Part shown: positions 11,757-22,735 of the stretch, piece by piece | How positions within the stretch are numbered: position 1 is the first letter of the stretch | How the letters are laid out: every line of letters begins with the position of its first letter | Assembly (NCBI RefSeq): GCF_041734735.1 | Contig: NC_134880.1 | Coordinates: 32,829,844-32,893,843 of the forward strand | Origin: Babylonia areolata | Taxonomy: Eukaryota > Mollusca > Gastropoda > Neogastropoda > Buccinidae | DNA: 64,000 nt | Reading direction: 5' to 3' | Notes under the pieces: generated by a model | Database searches by the model: none | Seen by the model: the letters and a program-made list of their open reading frames with translations, nothing else | What the model was told of the DNA's origin: nothing | Program-made: the position numbers and the translations under genes

Positions 11757-14700
11757 GTGGGGGTTAGGGGGTGCACGGGAGGGGTAGTACCTCTAGAGGG
11801 GGGGCTTGTCACGCTCTTCCGGGAGTGGTTCGTCCTCTGTTGGTCCCCACCGGCACCCAGCTCTCACCTATGGGTCCTAGAAGCTGCTGGCATGCGGCAG
11901 CGCCCAACCCCCGGGCAACGGCTTTGGCAGGTTGGCTAAACTAGGTGACGGTAGCCGATGGGTCTCAAACCCTCGGTGAGTTAGGGCTTGTCTACCCAAG
12001 CATGTGAAGACTGGATCCGGCGGACTCTGCGGAAGAAACCTTCATGGTTCAACGGAGAGGAAGGCGGTTGCAGCAGAGCACTGTGGAGTGCTGAGGGCAG
12101 GATGAGGCACATAGGACATCCTGGTCATCCACTGCATCCGTTTCCATCTCCAGTCGTCTTGACCTTGTCTTGCCACTGGATACAGATGGTCTCGGACAAG
12201 AGAGTGAGGTCGACGGTGCGCAGCTCCTCCTCACTATAAACAAAGTCATCGCGCAAGTCATCAGTCATCCTTCATCCCATACCATCATTTTCCCCAAGCC
12301 CTGTGGCGACAGGCGAGCGACGAAGCGACAGGTGTGGGTACACTGGCAGTCGTAGCCGCGGACCTGCACACATGACCAACCCAGATGAGATCAAGGACAA
12401 GTTCTACGAGGACCTGAGCGCTGTCATCACCACTGTTCCCAACGCAGACAAGCTCATCATTCTTGGTGACTTTAACGCGAGAGTTGGTTGTGACAGCACC
12501 TCCTGGGAAGGAGTGATTGGGAAGCATGGGGTTGGTAACTGTAACAGCAATGGCCAACTACTTCTCCAGACGTGCTGAGCACGACCTTCTAATCACAAAC
12601 ACCATCTTCTGCCTCCCTACCCATAACAGGATGTCATGGATGCGTCCTCGCTCTGGGCATTGGCATCTCATCGACTTTGTCATTGTCAGGAAGAGGGACA
12701 GGCAGGACATACGAGTCACGAGGGCCATGTGCGGCGCCGAGTCCTGGACAGACCACTGCCTTATCGTCTCCAAGCTCAGCCTCCGCATTCAGCCCAAGAG
12801 ACGGCCTCAGGGCATGAAAGCACTCAAACGCCTGAATGTCAACAAGCTGGGGCTAGACAGCATCAAGCAGAGCTTTGCTGACACCCTGGAGGAACGCCTT
12901 GAGTCCACCGTGCTGGACAACCAGAATGTTGAGGCAGCATGGGGCACACTGCATGAGACGGTGTACAACACTGCCTTGGAGTGCCTGGGGCCTTCTGCCA
13001 GGAAGCACAAAAACTGGTTTGATGAGAACTGCTCTGAGATCAAGCAGCTGCTAGAAGACAAACGCCAAGCCTACAGAGCCCACATTGAAGATCCCAAGTC
13101 ACAGTCAAAGAAAGACATACTGAAGAGCGCATGCAGCACCATCCAGCTGAAGCTGCGGCAGATGCAGGATTCCTGGTTGAGCAACAAAGCTGATGAGATC
13201 CAGGGCTTTGCAGACAGGAACGACGTGAAGAACTTCTATAACGGCCTGAAAGAAGTCTACGGTCCCACCACCTCCGGATCTGCTCCACTCCTCAGTGCTG
13301 ATGGTTCTACCCTGATCACTGACAAGGACGGGATCCTTGAGAGATGGGCTGAACACTTTGACAGTGTACCGAACCGCCCCTCCACCATCAATGATGAAGC
13401 CATCGACCGACTCCCCCAGGTGCCAGTCAGTGAGTCGTTGGATGCCATTCCAACTTTAGAGGAGACCCAGAAAGCTATCCGTCTCCAGTGGCAAAGCCCC
13501 TGGCTCAGACTCCATTCCAGTTGAGGTTTACAAAGAAGGTGGTATGGCGCTGACTGAGAAGCTTCATCAGCTGTTCCAGCTCATCTGGCAGCATGAGGCA
13601 GTTCCACAGGACTTCAAAGACGCTTCCATCATACACCTGTACAAGCGCAAAGGAAATTGTCAGGCCTGTGACAACCATCGTGGAATATCCCTGCTGTCCA
13701 TCGCAGGCAAGACTCTGGCCGGAGTGCTACTCGACCGTCTCATAGCGCAACTTGAGCAAGGTCTCCTACCAGAGAGCCAGTGTGGCTTCCGGAAAGAACG
13801 CGGGACTATCGACATGGTGTTTGCTGCCAGGCAGCTCCAGGAGAAGTGTCAGGAACAGAACGCCAACCTTTACTCCACCTATGTCGATCTGACCAAAGCC
13901 TTCGATACTGTTAGCAGAGATGGCCTTTGGAGAATCATGGCGAAGTACGGATGTCCCAGAAAGTTCATCACCATCATACGGCAACTACACAATGGGATGC
14001 TGGCCCGAGTCCAAGACAACAGAGAGACTTCAGAACCCTTCCCTGTTTCCAGCGGAGTCAAGCAAGGGTGTGTTCTTGCCCCCACCCTGTTCAGTCTCAT
14101 GTTTTCAGCCATGCTGACAGATGCCTTCAGAGACGCTGACGTAGGCATTGGCAACAGGTACCGCACAGATGGCTCACTCTTTAACCTCAGGAGGCTTCAA
14201 GCAAAAACCAAGGTGAGGACAGACACCGTCAACGACTTCCAGTTTGCTGATGACTGCGCTCTCAACGCTGCCTCTGAAGCTGACATGCAAAACAGTGTCG
14301 ACAAGTTCTCTGCTGCCTGTGACAACTTTGGCTGCACAATCAGCACAAAGAAGACTGAGGTGATGCACCAGCCAGCTCCAGGAAAGCTTTACGTTGAACC
14401 AAACATCTTCATCAACGGGCAACGACTGAACGCGGTGGACAAGTTCACATACCTGGGCAGTACACTCTCTCGCACAGTTGTCATTGACGACGAGGTGAAT
14501 GCCAGACTCGCCAAAGCCAGCGCTGCCTTCGGCAGACTCCATAAGAACGTTTGGAACAGGAGAGGCATCACCCTGGAGACGAAGCTCAAAGTATACAAGG
14601 CCATAGTTCTCACCACACTACTCTATGGATGTGAATCATGGACGGTCTACAAACGCCACGCCAAAAAGCTGAACCACTTCCACACCACCAGCCTCAGAAA

Positions 14701-15246
14701 ACTTCTCGGCATAAAGTGGCAAGAGAAGATCCCTGACACAGAGGTGCTCACTCCTGCAAACTTGCCCAGCATCTACACCATCTTGATGCAGGCCCAGCTG
14801 CGCTGGGCAGGCCATGTAGTTCACATGCCAGACCACCGGCTCCCCAAGAAACTGCTGTACGGCGAACTCCGACATGGCAAGCGCTCCCATGGAGGCCAAA
14901 AGAAGCGCTTCAGAGACACTCTGAAAGCTTCTCTGAAGGCCTTCAACATCAGCCACGACACATGGGAGCTGAATGCAATGGACAGACCAAAGTGGCATTC
15001 AGCTGTCCACAAAGGCGCCAAATCCTGTGAGGCCAACAGAATTGCTGCAGCAGAGCAACACAGACAGGCCAGGAAAAGCAGTGCCAGCAAGTCCCCGACA
15101 GCCGCCACCATCCCCTGTCCACACTGCGTCAGAACCTTCGGGGCGCGGATTGGCCTGACCAGTCATCTGTGCACCCACAGAGCCCAACCCACCCACCCCC
15201 AGGATGACTAGATGGTCCTCGTCGATCCCGACGGACGCACCACATG
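11757..15246 (+). mobile_element. APE-RT-C2H2 LINE nested in piggyBac copy 2
   Basis: Copy 1 of the piggyBac reads GACTGTTGTGATCAAC without interruption; here that sequence breaks after GTTGTG near 11757 and resumes at TGTGATCAAC near 15243, so the LINE borders are sharp and at most TGTG is duplicated. The first 550 bp is a GC-rich leader (11757-12300). The 5' part of the endonuclease is missing. The element ends with CGGACGCACCACA and no poly-A. This LINE type, with a C-terminal zinc finger, is widespread in invertebrates; I do not assign a named clade. Confidence 0.85.
12363..15211 (+). pseudogene. LINE ORF2: partial APE endonuclease, reverse transcriptase, C2H2 tail
   Basis: The endonuclease part reads [29 protein letters not shown] and HLIDFVIVRKRDRQD; GDFN is an APE catalytic motif and the upstream N and E motifs are absent. 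A one-base frame change lies near 12573 (before AEHDLLITN) and another near 13490 (before SIPVEVYKEGG). From 13544 the RT is open to the stop at 15211: IIHLYKRKGN, QCGFRKERGTIDM, YVDLTKAFDTVSR, SGVKQGCVLAPTLFSLMF and FQFADDCAL (FADD catalytic pair). Next come the thumb/RLE-less C-terminus with RWAGHVVHMPDHRLPKKLLY and a C2H2 finger (CPHC...HLCTH). Two frame changes and 5' loss leave it inactive, but the 555-codon open stretch indicates recent insertion. Confidence 0.85.
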
Positions 15247-15393
15247 TGATCAACCACACACACTGTCAAAGGTTGTGCAACAGTGTCCAGGTCCATAAGT
15301 CTCCAACACAGTCCACACAAAGAATGAAAAGGATGTACTCACCCAGCATCTATCGCCAGTAAAAATGCTGTGTGTGGTACTTGTGGAAACAGT

Positions 15394-15939
15394 CTACAAG
15401 ACACAGTGCAGTTTGCTGGGGCAGTCTGGGCAGTAGAACCTCACATCCTTTCTTTGCTTTTTCTTCCAGCAGACTCTGCACCTCCTTTGTAGCCGGGCCT
15501 TCTGTGGGGTATGTGGGATGACATCAGTGAAGTGTCGTCCACACAGACGAACAGTGTGGTCATCTTTAGCAGTGTCTGGGTCCTGGTCACCAAAAATCAT
15601 GGCACTAATTACATCCTTCTGAAAGTCTAAGAATGTACTGCTGTTGCCTGCCTTTTTGTTGAGGATGTGTGCATTCAGCATGGCAATTTGTAGAAAATGT
15701 ACACACAGATATTTGTACCACTTCAGGGTTTTCCTTGTGGCATTGTAGGGCTGCAGTTGTTGGTCATGATGGTCCATGGCACCCAAGTTTTTGTTGTAAT
15801 CCAGAATTGCTGGAGGCTTGTTTACTGCCCTTTGGTCTTGCTGCTGCTGGTCTTCAGCTGTAGGTTTGTGGCAAGTCATCAACTCCAGATGGCCCAGGAC
15901 GAACATCATGATCATCACCATGCTGCATACTTGAAACAC
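15394..15939 (-). pseudogene. piggyBac transposase C-terminal part, copy 2
   Basis: An open minus-strand frame of 181 codons carries CHKPTAEDQQQQ, ILDYNKNLGAMDHHDQQL, KYLCVHFLQIAMLNAHIL and a cysteine-rich end: RLCGRHFTD, CRVCWKKKQ, FYCPDCPSKLHC. This is the end of the DDE domain plus the C-terminal zinc-binding domain of a piggyBac transposase. It is better preserved than copy 1, keeping the RLCGRHF segment that copy 1 lost. The DDE core upstream (15940-16620) is replaced by T-, C- and CA-rich sequence. Confidence 0.8.
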
Positions 15940-16173
15940 ATTGCATGAAAGACTAAGTTTGTTAAAGTTTTTTTGGTTTTTTTTGTTTCGTTTTTTTTTA
16001 CATATAAAAGGTTATGAAATAGTAACATTTTATTTCTGATTGTTTTCAGAAGCTGAAATACAAACATACACACCTACCCCCCCCCCCCCAAAACCCCCAA
16101 CACACACACACTGAAACTGGTTCATGGTATGCCACACCCCCTTCATTCTCTTTCTCATACAAAACAAAATGAC

Positions 16174-16210
<37 letters not shown>

Positions 16211-16625
16211 CTACAAGTGTTGCATTTACAACGTAATTTATGCATACAATTCTGTATATCATTCTCTGATTTCAGTTTTGTAGACATCTCCCTTCCCCAC
16301 TCACACACACATGCACACACACACACACACAACCACAACAACAACAAACCAATACACACTCAGGAATGAATTCACAGAAAGTTCTAGGCGAGCGACACAC
16401 GCTGTCATCAACAATGAGCCAGCCAGCAAGCCACACCCCCTCGCGCAGTGTTGGTCACAAACAGTTCACACGTGACTGACTCTCTCTCACACACACAGTC
16501 ACTGATCAGTGACTGATGAAGCTACTTACCACAACTAACACATTCAAAACACACACAATGCAGTTATATTCATTGATACAACCAACAGAAAGCAAATAAT
16601 AAACTGACAAACCTCGTAAACACCC

Positions 16626-16838
16626 ACCTGCATCTTGAATCAGCTGAGCTTGTCTGTTCATTTTCATCAAGCAACCCCACCTTCCACCACCCTGCATGTC
16701 AAAATCTGTGTCTTCAGCATCAACTTCACGCAGTTCTATCTCATTCAGTCCACAATTTTCATATCTTCTATTCAGTACATCGTGAAGGATTTCTTCCAAT
16801 ACTCGTGCAAGTGTTGGGGTTTGTCTGCGTTCAGCCAT
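16626..16838 (-). pseudogene. piggyBac transposase N-terminal part, copy 2
   Basis: The frame starts at the Met at 16838 (MAERRQTPTLARVLEEIL) and continues through an acidic stretch (REVDAEDTDFDMQ) to LIQDAG, where CAG|GTGGGT may be a splice donor. It matches the N-terminal part of copy 1 closely. Acidic N-termini of this kind are typical of piggyBac proteins. With no DDE core behind it, it cannot yield an active enzyme. Confidence 0.7.
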
Positions 16839-17098
16839 GGCTTTGGAAACACAACTTGAGCTTCGTACAAACTTGCAAAACTTTTGCCATAAATATGACA
16901 ATACGTGAATGTTTTTAGCTAATGGAACTCAGGAGATAAAGAGCTCAGGGGAGCTAATTTAATGGTTAGCAGACTTTTTTTCTGCAATGCGGGACTCAAA
17001 ACATAGAACGTTGTAACATGACATATGGCGCACATCAATACAGCATTGGCGTCGACATTTCATGATGTACGCTGTACGTCAACAGTGCAGTCAAGAGG

Positions 17099-18520
17099 TT
17101 AACACAGTTAACGATCTCCTCACTGCCCTTGATGATGGTCAAATTTCCCTCCTGTCTCTTATGGACTTGTCAGCTGCTTTTGACACCAAAGATCATTGCT
17201 TTCTTCTGTCTCATCTTCACTTTACTTTCGGCATATCTGGCAAAGCGCTGTCACGGTTTCAGTCTTATCTCTCAGGTCACACACAAGTTGTTTCTGTCAA
17301 TGGTTTCTCTTCTCATCCAGGTGCTCTGCAATATGGTGTCCCTCAAGGATCCATGTTGGCCCCATTTTTTTTTTTTTTTTGTTGTCCTTTATACACATCC
17401 TATCTGACATTGTTGTCCATCACAGCTTTTCTCACCACTGCTTTTCCGATGACAATCAATTTTACAAGTACTGTCATGTTTCTCAAGTTCCTGCTGTTAA
17501 CCATCATACACAGCGTATGTATTTCAGACATTAAAGCGTGGATGACAAACAACAATCTTCAGCTGAACCGTGACAAAATGGAAATGATTTTCATTGCGCC
17601 CAAAAGACTTCCGTCCACTGGTTCTGTTCTCACTTTGGCTAAATTGGATAACTGCTTCATTCAGACGTCTATGACTGTGCGCAACCTGGGTGTCACACTT
17701 GATCAGACACTGTCGTTTTACCATCATGTTTCCTCTGTATGTCATGCATGCTACTTGGAGCTCCACCGCATTGGTTCTGTTCTTCATCTTCTTTCTGAAG
17801 AGGCCACCAAAACTCTTGTTTCTGCTTTTGTTCTCTCAAGACTGGATTATTGTAATTCTCTCCTTGTTGGCTGTCCTTAGAATCTTCTCGTTTGACTTCA
17901 AAAGGTGCAGAACAGTGCTGCTCGTCTAGTCATGAAATGCTCTAAATCTACCCATATCACTCCCATGCTTTGTTCTCTTCATTGGTTCCCTGTTGAGAAA
18001 CAAATTCAATATTAACTGTCTCTGCTGTGCTTTAAATCCCAGAACGGTCTTGCTTCTTCCTATCTTACTGATCTTCTGCATCTGTACACTCCATCACAAC
18101 AGTTGCACTCCTCATCTAACACTCACCTTCTCCGTATCCCACGCTTTGATACCAAGACCGGGGGCCAACGCTCATTCTCCTTCCAGGCCCTGTCCTCGTG
18201 GAAAAAGCTCCCTCTTTCCCTCCGCAGTTCGGTTTCTCTGTCATCCTTCAAATCTTCTCTTAAAACTACTCTTTTCACATCCTGATTGGCATCTATATTT
18301 CATTCCTCTTCAGTTTGTGTGTCAATTCTGCGTGTGTGTCTGTTGTGTGCATGATAAGAGAATGGCAAAATCGTGGTGGAAGTGGTGACTGTCCCTTGAT
18401 GCCTGTGTTGTTTCGTCCCAGTATACTTGTCCTATATGTAGTTTTGTTTTTGTAAGCGCTTTGGGCTTTGGTAAGATGAAGCACCATAAATGGCCATTAT
18501 TATTATTATTATTATTATTA
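17099..18520 (+). mobile_element. CR1/L2-like LINE, 3' part with RT core, C-terminus and tail
   Basis: This continues the LINE from 11431. It reads TVNDLLTALDDGQISLLSLM, DLSAAFDTKDH and GALQYGVPQGSMLAP. After a T-run at 17366-17379 the frame shifts; the YADD-equivalent appears as FSDDNQFYK in another frame, and the original frame returns by 17530 (INDIKAWMTNNNLQLN). LSRLDYCNSLLVGCP ends at a TAG at 17878, and the FQALSSWKKLPLSLR segment lies in a further frame at 18180. The 3' tail has 'gtaagcgctttgggctttgg' and (ATT)n at 18496-18520. At least three frame disruptions make this older than the piggyBac within it. Confidence 0.82.
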
Positions 18521-18632
18521 CATGCTGGAGTTTACACATGTATTAACATGAAGCAGTGTAACAATGTTCTTGAATACCTATAATTATAATTGTGTGTAAT
18601 ATATATACCAATGCCTTTGTGGTTATTCACAG

Positions 18633-18752
18633 GAGCTGTGTCTGCACACCAAACTGCTGGCTTCCAGTACCATGACCATCGCTGAGTTCCTAGGCAGATG
18701 TCCCCAGGCACCACCCTTCCTCATTCTGCGAAATGCTGTGGCCATGTTAAAG
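18633..18752 (+). CDS. YTHDC2: YTHDC2 exon C: winged-helix region
   Basis: This 120-bp exon holds exactly 40 codons in phase 0 at both ends. It begins ELCLHTKLLASSTMT and ends PFLILRNAVAMLK. It matches the YTHDC2 segment 'ELCLHTKLLAP....IADFLMKAPEPPP-LIVRNAVQMLK' of the winged-helix domain following RecA2, where ELCLHTKLL is a good discriminator against DHX9, DHX30 and DHX36. The acceptor is CACAG at 18632 and the donor GTACTA at 18753. It joins exon B (…LQLH) and exon D (QMDALDEW…) in frame. Confidence 0.92.
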
Positions 18753-18994
18753 GTACTATCATGTTCACACATATATCACATTTACAGTCTGTCTTTGATT
18801 TCATGTGTCAGACATTCAAGGCATCCATAGGTTACATGGTTCAGTGTCATCACTCATTTTCAGGGATAAAACTCAACCAAGTGGATGTCAAAATAACTTG
18901 TAGAGTGGTATTGAAGAATCATGTATTGTTGTGCTTGCAAGAGGAGTCATTTTTTATTGGCTCATGTCTGTAAACAATGTGAGTCAGTTGTGTG

Positions 18995-19080
18995 TGAATA
19001 GAATAGAATAGAATATTTTATTGTCATAAAACCCTTAAGGTTTATAAGACAATAAAACATAAACATGAGCATATTAAGAA
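18995..19080 (-). mobile_element. LINE 3' tip with GAATA tail
   Basis: A short (GAATA)n run at 18998-19013 is followed by 'ttttattgtcataaaacccttaaggtttataag'. Read on the minus strand this is a common LINE 3' end with a pentamer tail. No coding remains beside it. Confidence 0.45.
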
Positions 19081-19279
19081 GAGAAACATTCATGAACAAA
19101 TTTCACCAGCCTTGGTTGCAATTGTGTGTGTGTGTGTGTGCATGTGCGTGTGTGTAAGCATACTCTTTTACCCTCAATACGGATCATTTTATGAGATACA
19201 TGCTTCAGTGCTTAAACTAACACTATTTGTGGGGGTAAGGTAGACGTGGATTGAAAACCAAACTTGTGGAAATCACATA

Positions 19280-20110
19280 GCCATCTTCTTCTTCTCCTTC
19301 AACTCTGTGAAGAGTCGTTGGGTTGCTGCATATAACTGTTCACCAGATTCCTCCATGTCTCTTGGTTGTATGTCAAAGCCTGGGCCTCTGCAAGTGGTTT
19401 TCCTGCTCATTCTGCAGTGTTGTTAGCCCTTTGTTTTTTCTGTCTTCCCCTTCATCTCTCTCCATCAACAGTCCCTTGGAGGATTGTTTAGCAAGGCCAT
19501 TGGATCCTGTTACGTAGCCATACCAGCTTACCTTTCTTTTCTCAACTGATGTCAGCAGATCTTCATGGTTTGGAGCATTTGTTCATTGGAGATGTGATCA
19601 TGTTTAGTATCTTGTAATAATCTCATTTCCATGGCTTGATTCTTCTTTCCAAATATGCCGTGAAGGTCATTGTACACACATATAGGGAGATGGAACATAC
19701 CAGCGCATGCAAGAGTCTGATCTTGGGTTTCATAGAGATGTTGCTGTCCTTCCATAAAGGATTCAGTCTGAACAGTGCTGAAATTGTCTTTACTCTCTTG
19801 AGAGGGTTTTTGCTATGGGTCCTGATGATGGATCCCAGGTAGATGAACTGTTAAACAGTTCCTAACTTCTGTCCCTGGACAGTCATATCAGCAGTGATGG
19901 TGGTGTTTCTCACCATCAGTTTGGTCTTTTTGGTGCTGATTTCCTGCCGTATCTTGTTGATGTTTCACCAAGTTTTTTAACAAGTTGGGTGAGTTCTTGC
20001 TCACTACCTGCCAAGCTGCCAATGTTGTCTGTGAAGCAAAGGTTCATGATGGTTCTTCCTTCAATGCTTGCATTGCCACACAGCGTTTTAAAATGGTAGA
20101 ATTTTTGCAT
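19280..20110 (-). mobile_element. Decayed RTE-like LINE RT C-terminal fragment
   Basis: On the minus strand the order of motifs is SIEGRTIMNLCFTDNIGSLAG (degraded 'LRFADDIDGLAG'), ELTQLVKKLGETSTRYG, then a gap with broken frames, then QAMEMRLLQDTKHDHISNEQ (from 'AMEMRCYRKIL..DHVTNEEV'). The trailing 'WYGYVTGSNGLAK'-like part reads at about 19530-19480. This is the same LINE type as the better preserved fragment at 57838-58205. Many substitutions and frame losses indicate old age. Confidence 0.65.
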
Positions 20111-20169
20111 CAGGGTCTGTAGGAGTTTTTTCTCCCCCTGTGTTTGGAAGAGTCAGAAACATGGTTCTG

Positions 20170-20545
20170 TTTGTTATGACAGCAAAAAGATACTAACACC
20201 CTCCATCTTTAACTGAAATTGGATGAAAGAAATGTCCACACAAAAGAATATTGCCCTATGTTTGTTAGAAAATATGTATAATAAAAGCATGCCAAAGAAT
20301 TCAGTAAAATAACAAAGCTGCCTCCTCACTGTTTGTGATTCGTTTTGTTTTTTGCTCAGCTCGGGTATTGACTTCTGTAGCCAGTTAGCAACAAACAGAA
20401 ACTGAATGGAACCAAATTTAATCTCTGGTTTCAACAAAGTTTGGTGTCATATATTGTACCATGTCAAACTGATGCAAACTGGGCCTTTCAGTTTGCTCCG
20501 TCGGCCAAATTTGTGGCTTACACAAGTATTAAGAGTCTCTTTCAG
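20170..20545. repeat. Dispersed repeat sharing its end with 54745-54860
   Basis: The segment at 20448-20520, beginning GTACCATGTCAAACTGATGC and including GGCCTTTCAGTTTGCTC, recurs at 54753-54812 with few changes. The rest of 20170-20448 is AT-rich without recognised coding. It may be the far end of the element whose relic lies at 52250-54800. Confidence 0.45.
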
Positions 20546-21740
20546 CAAAATCCCCTGCCTCAAGCGCTGAATAATTATGTTTTTGGCCAGTGGTTAGTTT
20601 GATAAGTCCACCAGGTTTAACGGTCTTGCCTCAACCTTTTCCCCGACTTTCCAGCATTGTTTCTGCAGCTTTCTTTTACATTGTATCAGTACTGACGTTC
20701 GATTTGAACTTGCTACCATTTATCTTTGAACTCTTTCTTTCTTCTTCTTCTGTTATTTTCTTGTCTCTTTTAGGGCTTGAAGCATGGGTTCTGACTTGTT
20801 CTGGTCATCATGCCTGGCACTCAACCCCATGATGGCCAAACCTGGGAGACTGGGTCGGTTTCACATTGTGATTTTCAAGGATCATCCTTTTGATCATTGG
20901 GGGAAGGGCTGGTCCAAAAAAATGGGAAGGGGGTTTTAGTTGGGGGCTATGCCCCTATTCTTTCCATTGTTGGGGTGAGGTGGGACATTTCCTCTCAGGG
21001 GGATTTGGTGGCCACCCTTTACTTCCGGCAGTGCACTGAGACTGCTGTCAGTGGTTGTACAGCTCTCTCTCTGTTCCCCCTCCTCATTCATTTCTCTTCC
21101 CCACTTCCCTCGGTGGGGCATAAAGCCCTCAACGTGCATGGGCTTCTCTTTTTATTTGGAATCTTTGGGTTCAGTGGGAGGGTATGGCTTGTGGTAGGTG
21201 AGGCACTTGACCCCACTATCCAGCCTTTGTCCCCCCCCTTCCCCCCTCCCTCATCCCCCAGTCTTGGACAAAGAAGGGTATGTGGCAGGGCGACCTCCTC
21301 CCCATTGGGAGTTAGGAGGGGTGGGATGGGGACTGTCTCATGTCAGGGAACCTGTTATCCGTCCAATTTCCTCTTGTCATGAGAGACCAGTGCTTGCCAG
21401 GCAGCTCCTGGCAGGCTTGACATTTTGATCTGACACTCCCTCCGACATGGGCAAGTAACCTCCTTCTAGGAGGTCCTGGTTCTAGTTAAGTCCTGTAACC
21501 TTTAACTCATAATGTTGGTTTACATAATGGTATCATAACTGAGAAGCCAGTGCCTACAACGATTTGTCGTTAATCATGAATTCATGTAATAATCACACAG
21601 CTTGTTTTCTATATTCACTCTTGATTTTATTAGGAGACAAATTTATATATCCACCAAGTGACAAAAATTCAAGAAAATTGTAAAATACATTGCACACAAA
21701 GAATATAGTGCAATGCAACCAGCAGTCACAGTGAAAGGAA
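20546..21740. other. GC-rich intronic block of unknown origin
   Basis: At 20780-21480 the sequence is distinctly GC- and pyrimidine-rich compared with its flanks, including a C-run near 21228-21260. Several overlapping open frames on both strands reflect this composition; none shows a recognisable domain. It resembles the leader regions of LINEs in composition only. Confidence 0.45.
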
Positions 21741-21757
21741 GCCAAACTACGAAAGAA

Positions 21758-22193
21758 AACTACTTCTTGTTTTTTTACATCACTCGTTTGTATTTACTGG
21801 ATATGTGGAAAAGATGCTTATGTGTGTTCATGTGTGGTTTGTGCCAGACTGATGTAAAGCACTTTGAGATGTTTGGAAATACTATAAACTGTATCATCAT
21901 CATCATCAACATCATCATTTTTGTTGCCATTATTATTATTACTGTTGGGCTTTGTCAACTAAATTACTCATAGTGATTTCAGTGTTAGATAAATAAAGAC
22001 AGCCTTCAAAATCATTAAATTGTAAAATGATGAGACACAAAGATTTCCAATCTACTGTGCAAAGTCTTGTACAAGGCAAGGCAAGGAGTTATTTTGTGTG
22101 CCCCCTTGGGGCATTGAAACATTACATACGTTCATCTTTTCCACATATCTAGTAAATACAAAACAAGTGGTGTCAAAAACAAGAAGTAGGCTC
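21758..22193. repeat. Inverted repeat of LINE-tail sequence
   Basis: Arms at about 21758-21816 and 22133-22193 are inverted relative to each other: the left contains TTTGTATTTACTGGATATGTGG and the right, reverse-complemented, the same with one change. The left arm continues into a + strand LINE-like tail (…GTAAAGCACTTTGAGATG…ATCATCATC) and the right arm belongs to the minus-strand LINE at 22065-25560. Two related LINE 3' ends therefore face each other. Confidence 0.55.
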
Positions 22194-22735
22194 ATTCGTT
22201 CAGTCACTTAATATACACATTGACATGTACTATTTCACTCATAATACAAATAAACAAACAAAAAATGACCAAAAAATCAAGAAAAAAAAAGTATCAATAG
22301 TTGGCTAGTTTTCTTCAGTAATGCAAATGCTGCTCTTGAAGCACGATCATATAAATCTCGCTGGGCAGCATGCATTTTATTATTGTAATTAAGCTTTAAT
22401 CCCAAAAACTGGAAGTCACTTACAACCTCAGTTTTGTCCTTAAAGATATAAAAATCAGGAAATGTTCTTACTTTGCCCCTAGAAAATACTACTACTTTAC
22501 ACTTTTTAGCATTCAGATAAAGCTTCCATTTTTCACAATACTGTCTCATTGAGGTAAGACCATTCTGCAAACCGACGGCTGTCTCTGAGAAAATCACTTC
22601 ATCTGCGTAAAGCAGAACAAATAGTTTAAAGAAAATATTACAGTGTTGTTCTCTCATATTCATTTTCCTAGCCTCATCAGCTATGTTTTCTAATCCATTT
22701 AAATCTTTTTCTAAAAGGGATTTCATGTCATTTAA
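22065..22735 (-). mobile_element. LINE (minus strand), 3' part
   Basis: The 3'UTR (22065-22280) includes, on the minus strand, 'caatgccccaagggggcac'. The RT C-terminal part (22726-22277) reads LLYADEVIFSETAVGLQNGL (degraded YADD), EKWKLYLNAKKCKVVVFSR and SDFQFLGLKLNYNNKM. It joins the part at 23705-25560 across a TTAA element. Confidence 0.75.

Larger units (their letters stand above)
11432..17098 (-). mobile_element. piggyBac-type DNA transposon copy 2, carrying a nested LINE
   Basis: The element is flanked by TTAA at 11428-11431 and 17099-17102 and has the same imperfect terminal repeats as copy 1 (CCCCTTCACTGC; read inward from the right CCTCTTGACTGC). Without the nested LINE (about 11757-15246) it is roughly 2.2 kb. 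The insertion splits a LINE reading frame exactly between ETALL and the following TVNDLL, with no extra bases beyond the duplicated TTAA. It shares the missing DDE core with copy 1, so both descend from one internally deleted parent. An A-run at 11659-11683 and CA tracts lie inside. Confidence 0.88.

Noticed and set aside
20897-21382. 161-codon + strand frame in the GC-rich block of intron 3
   Set aside because: No domain, low-complexity Gly/Pro/Ser content and overlapping open frames on the other strand; no support for a gene.
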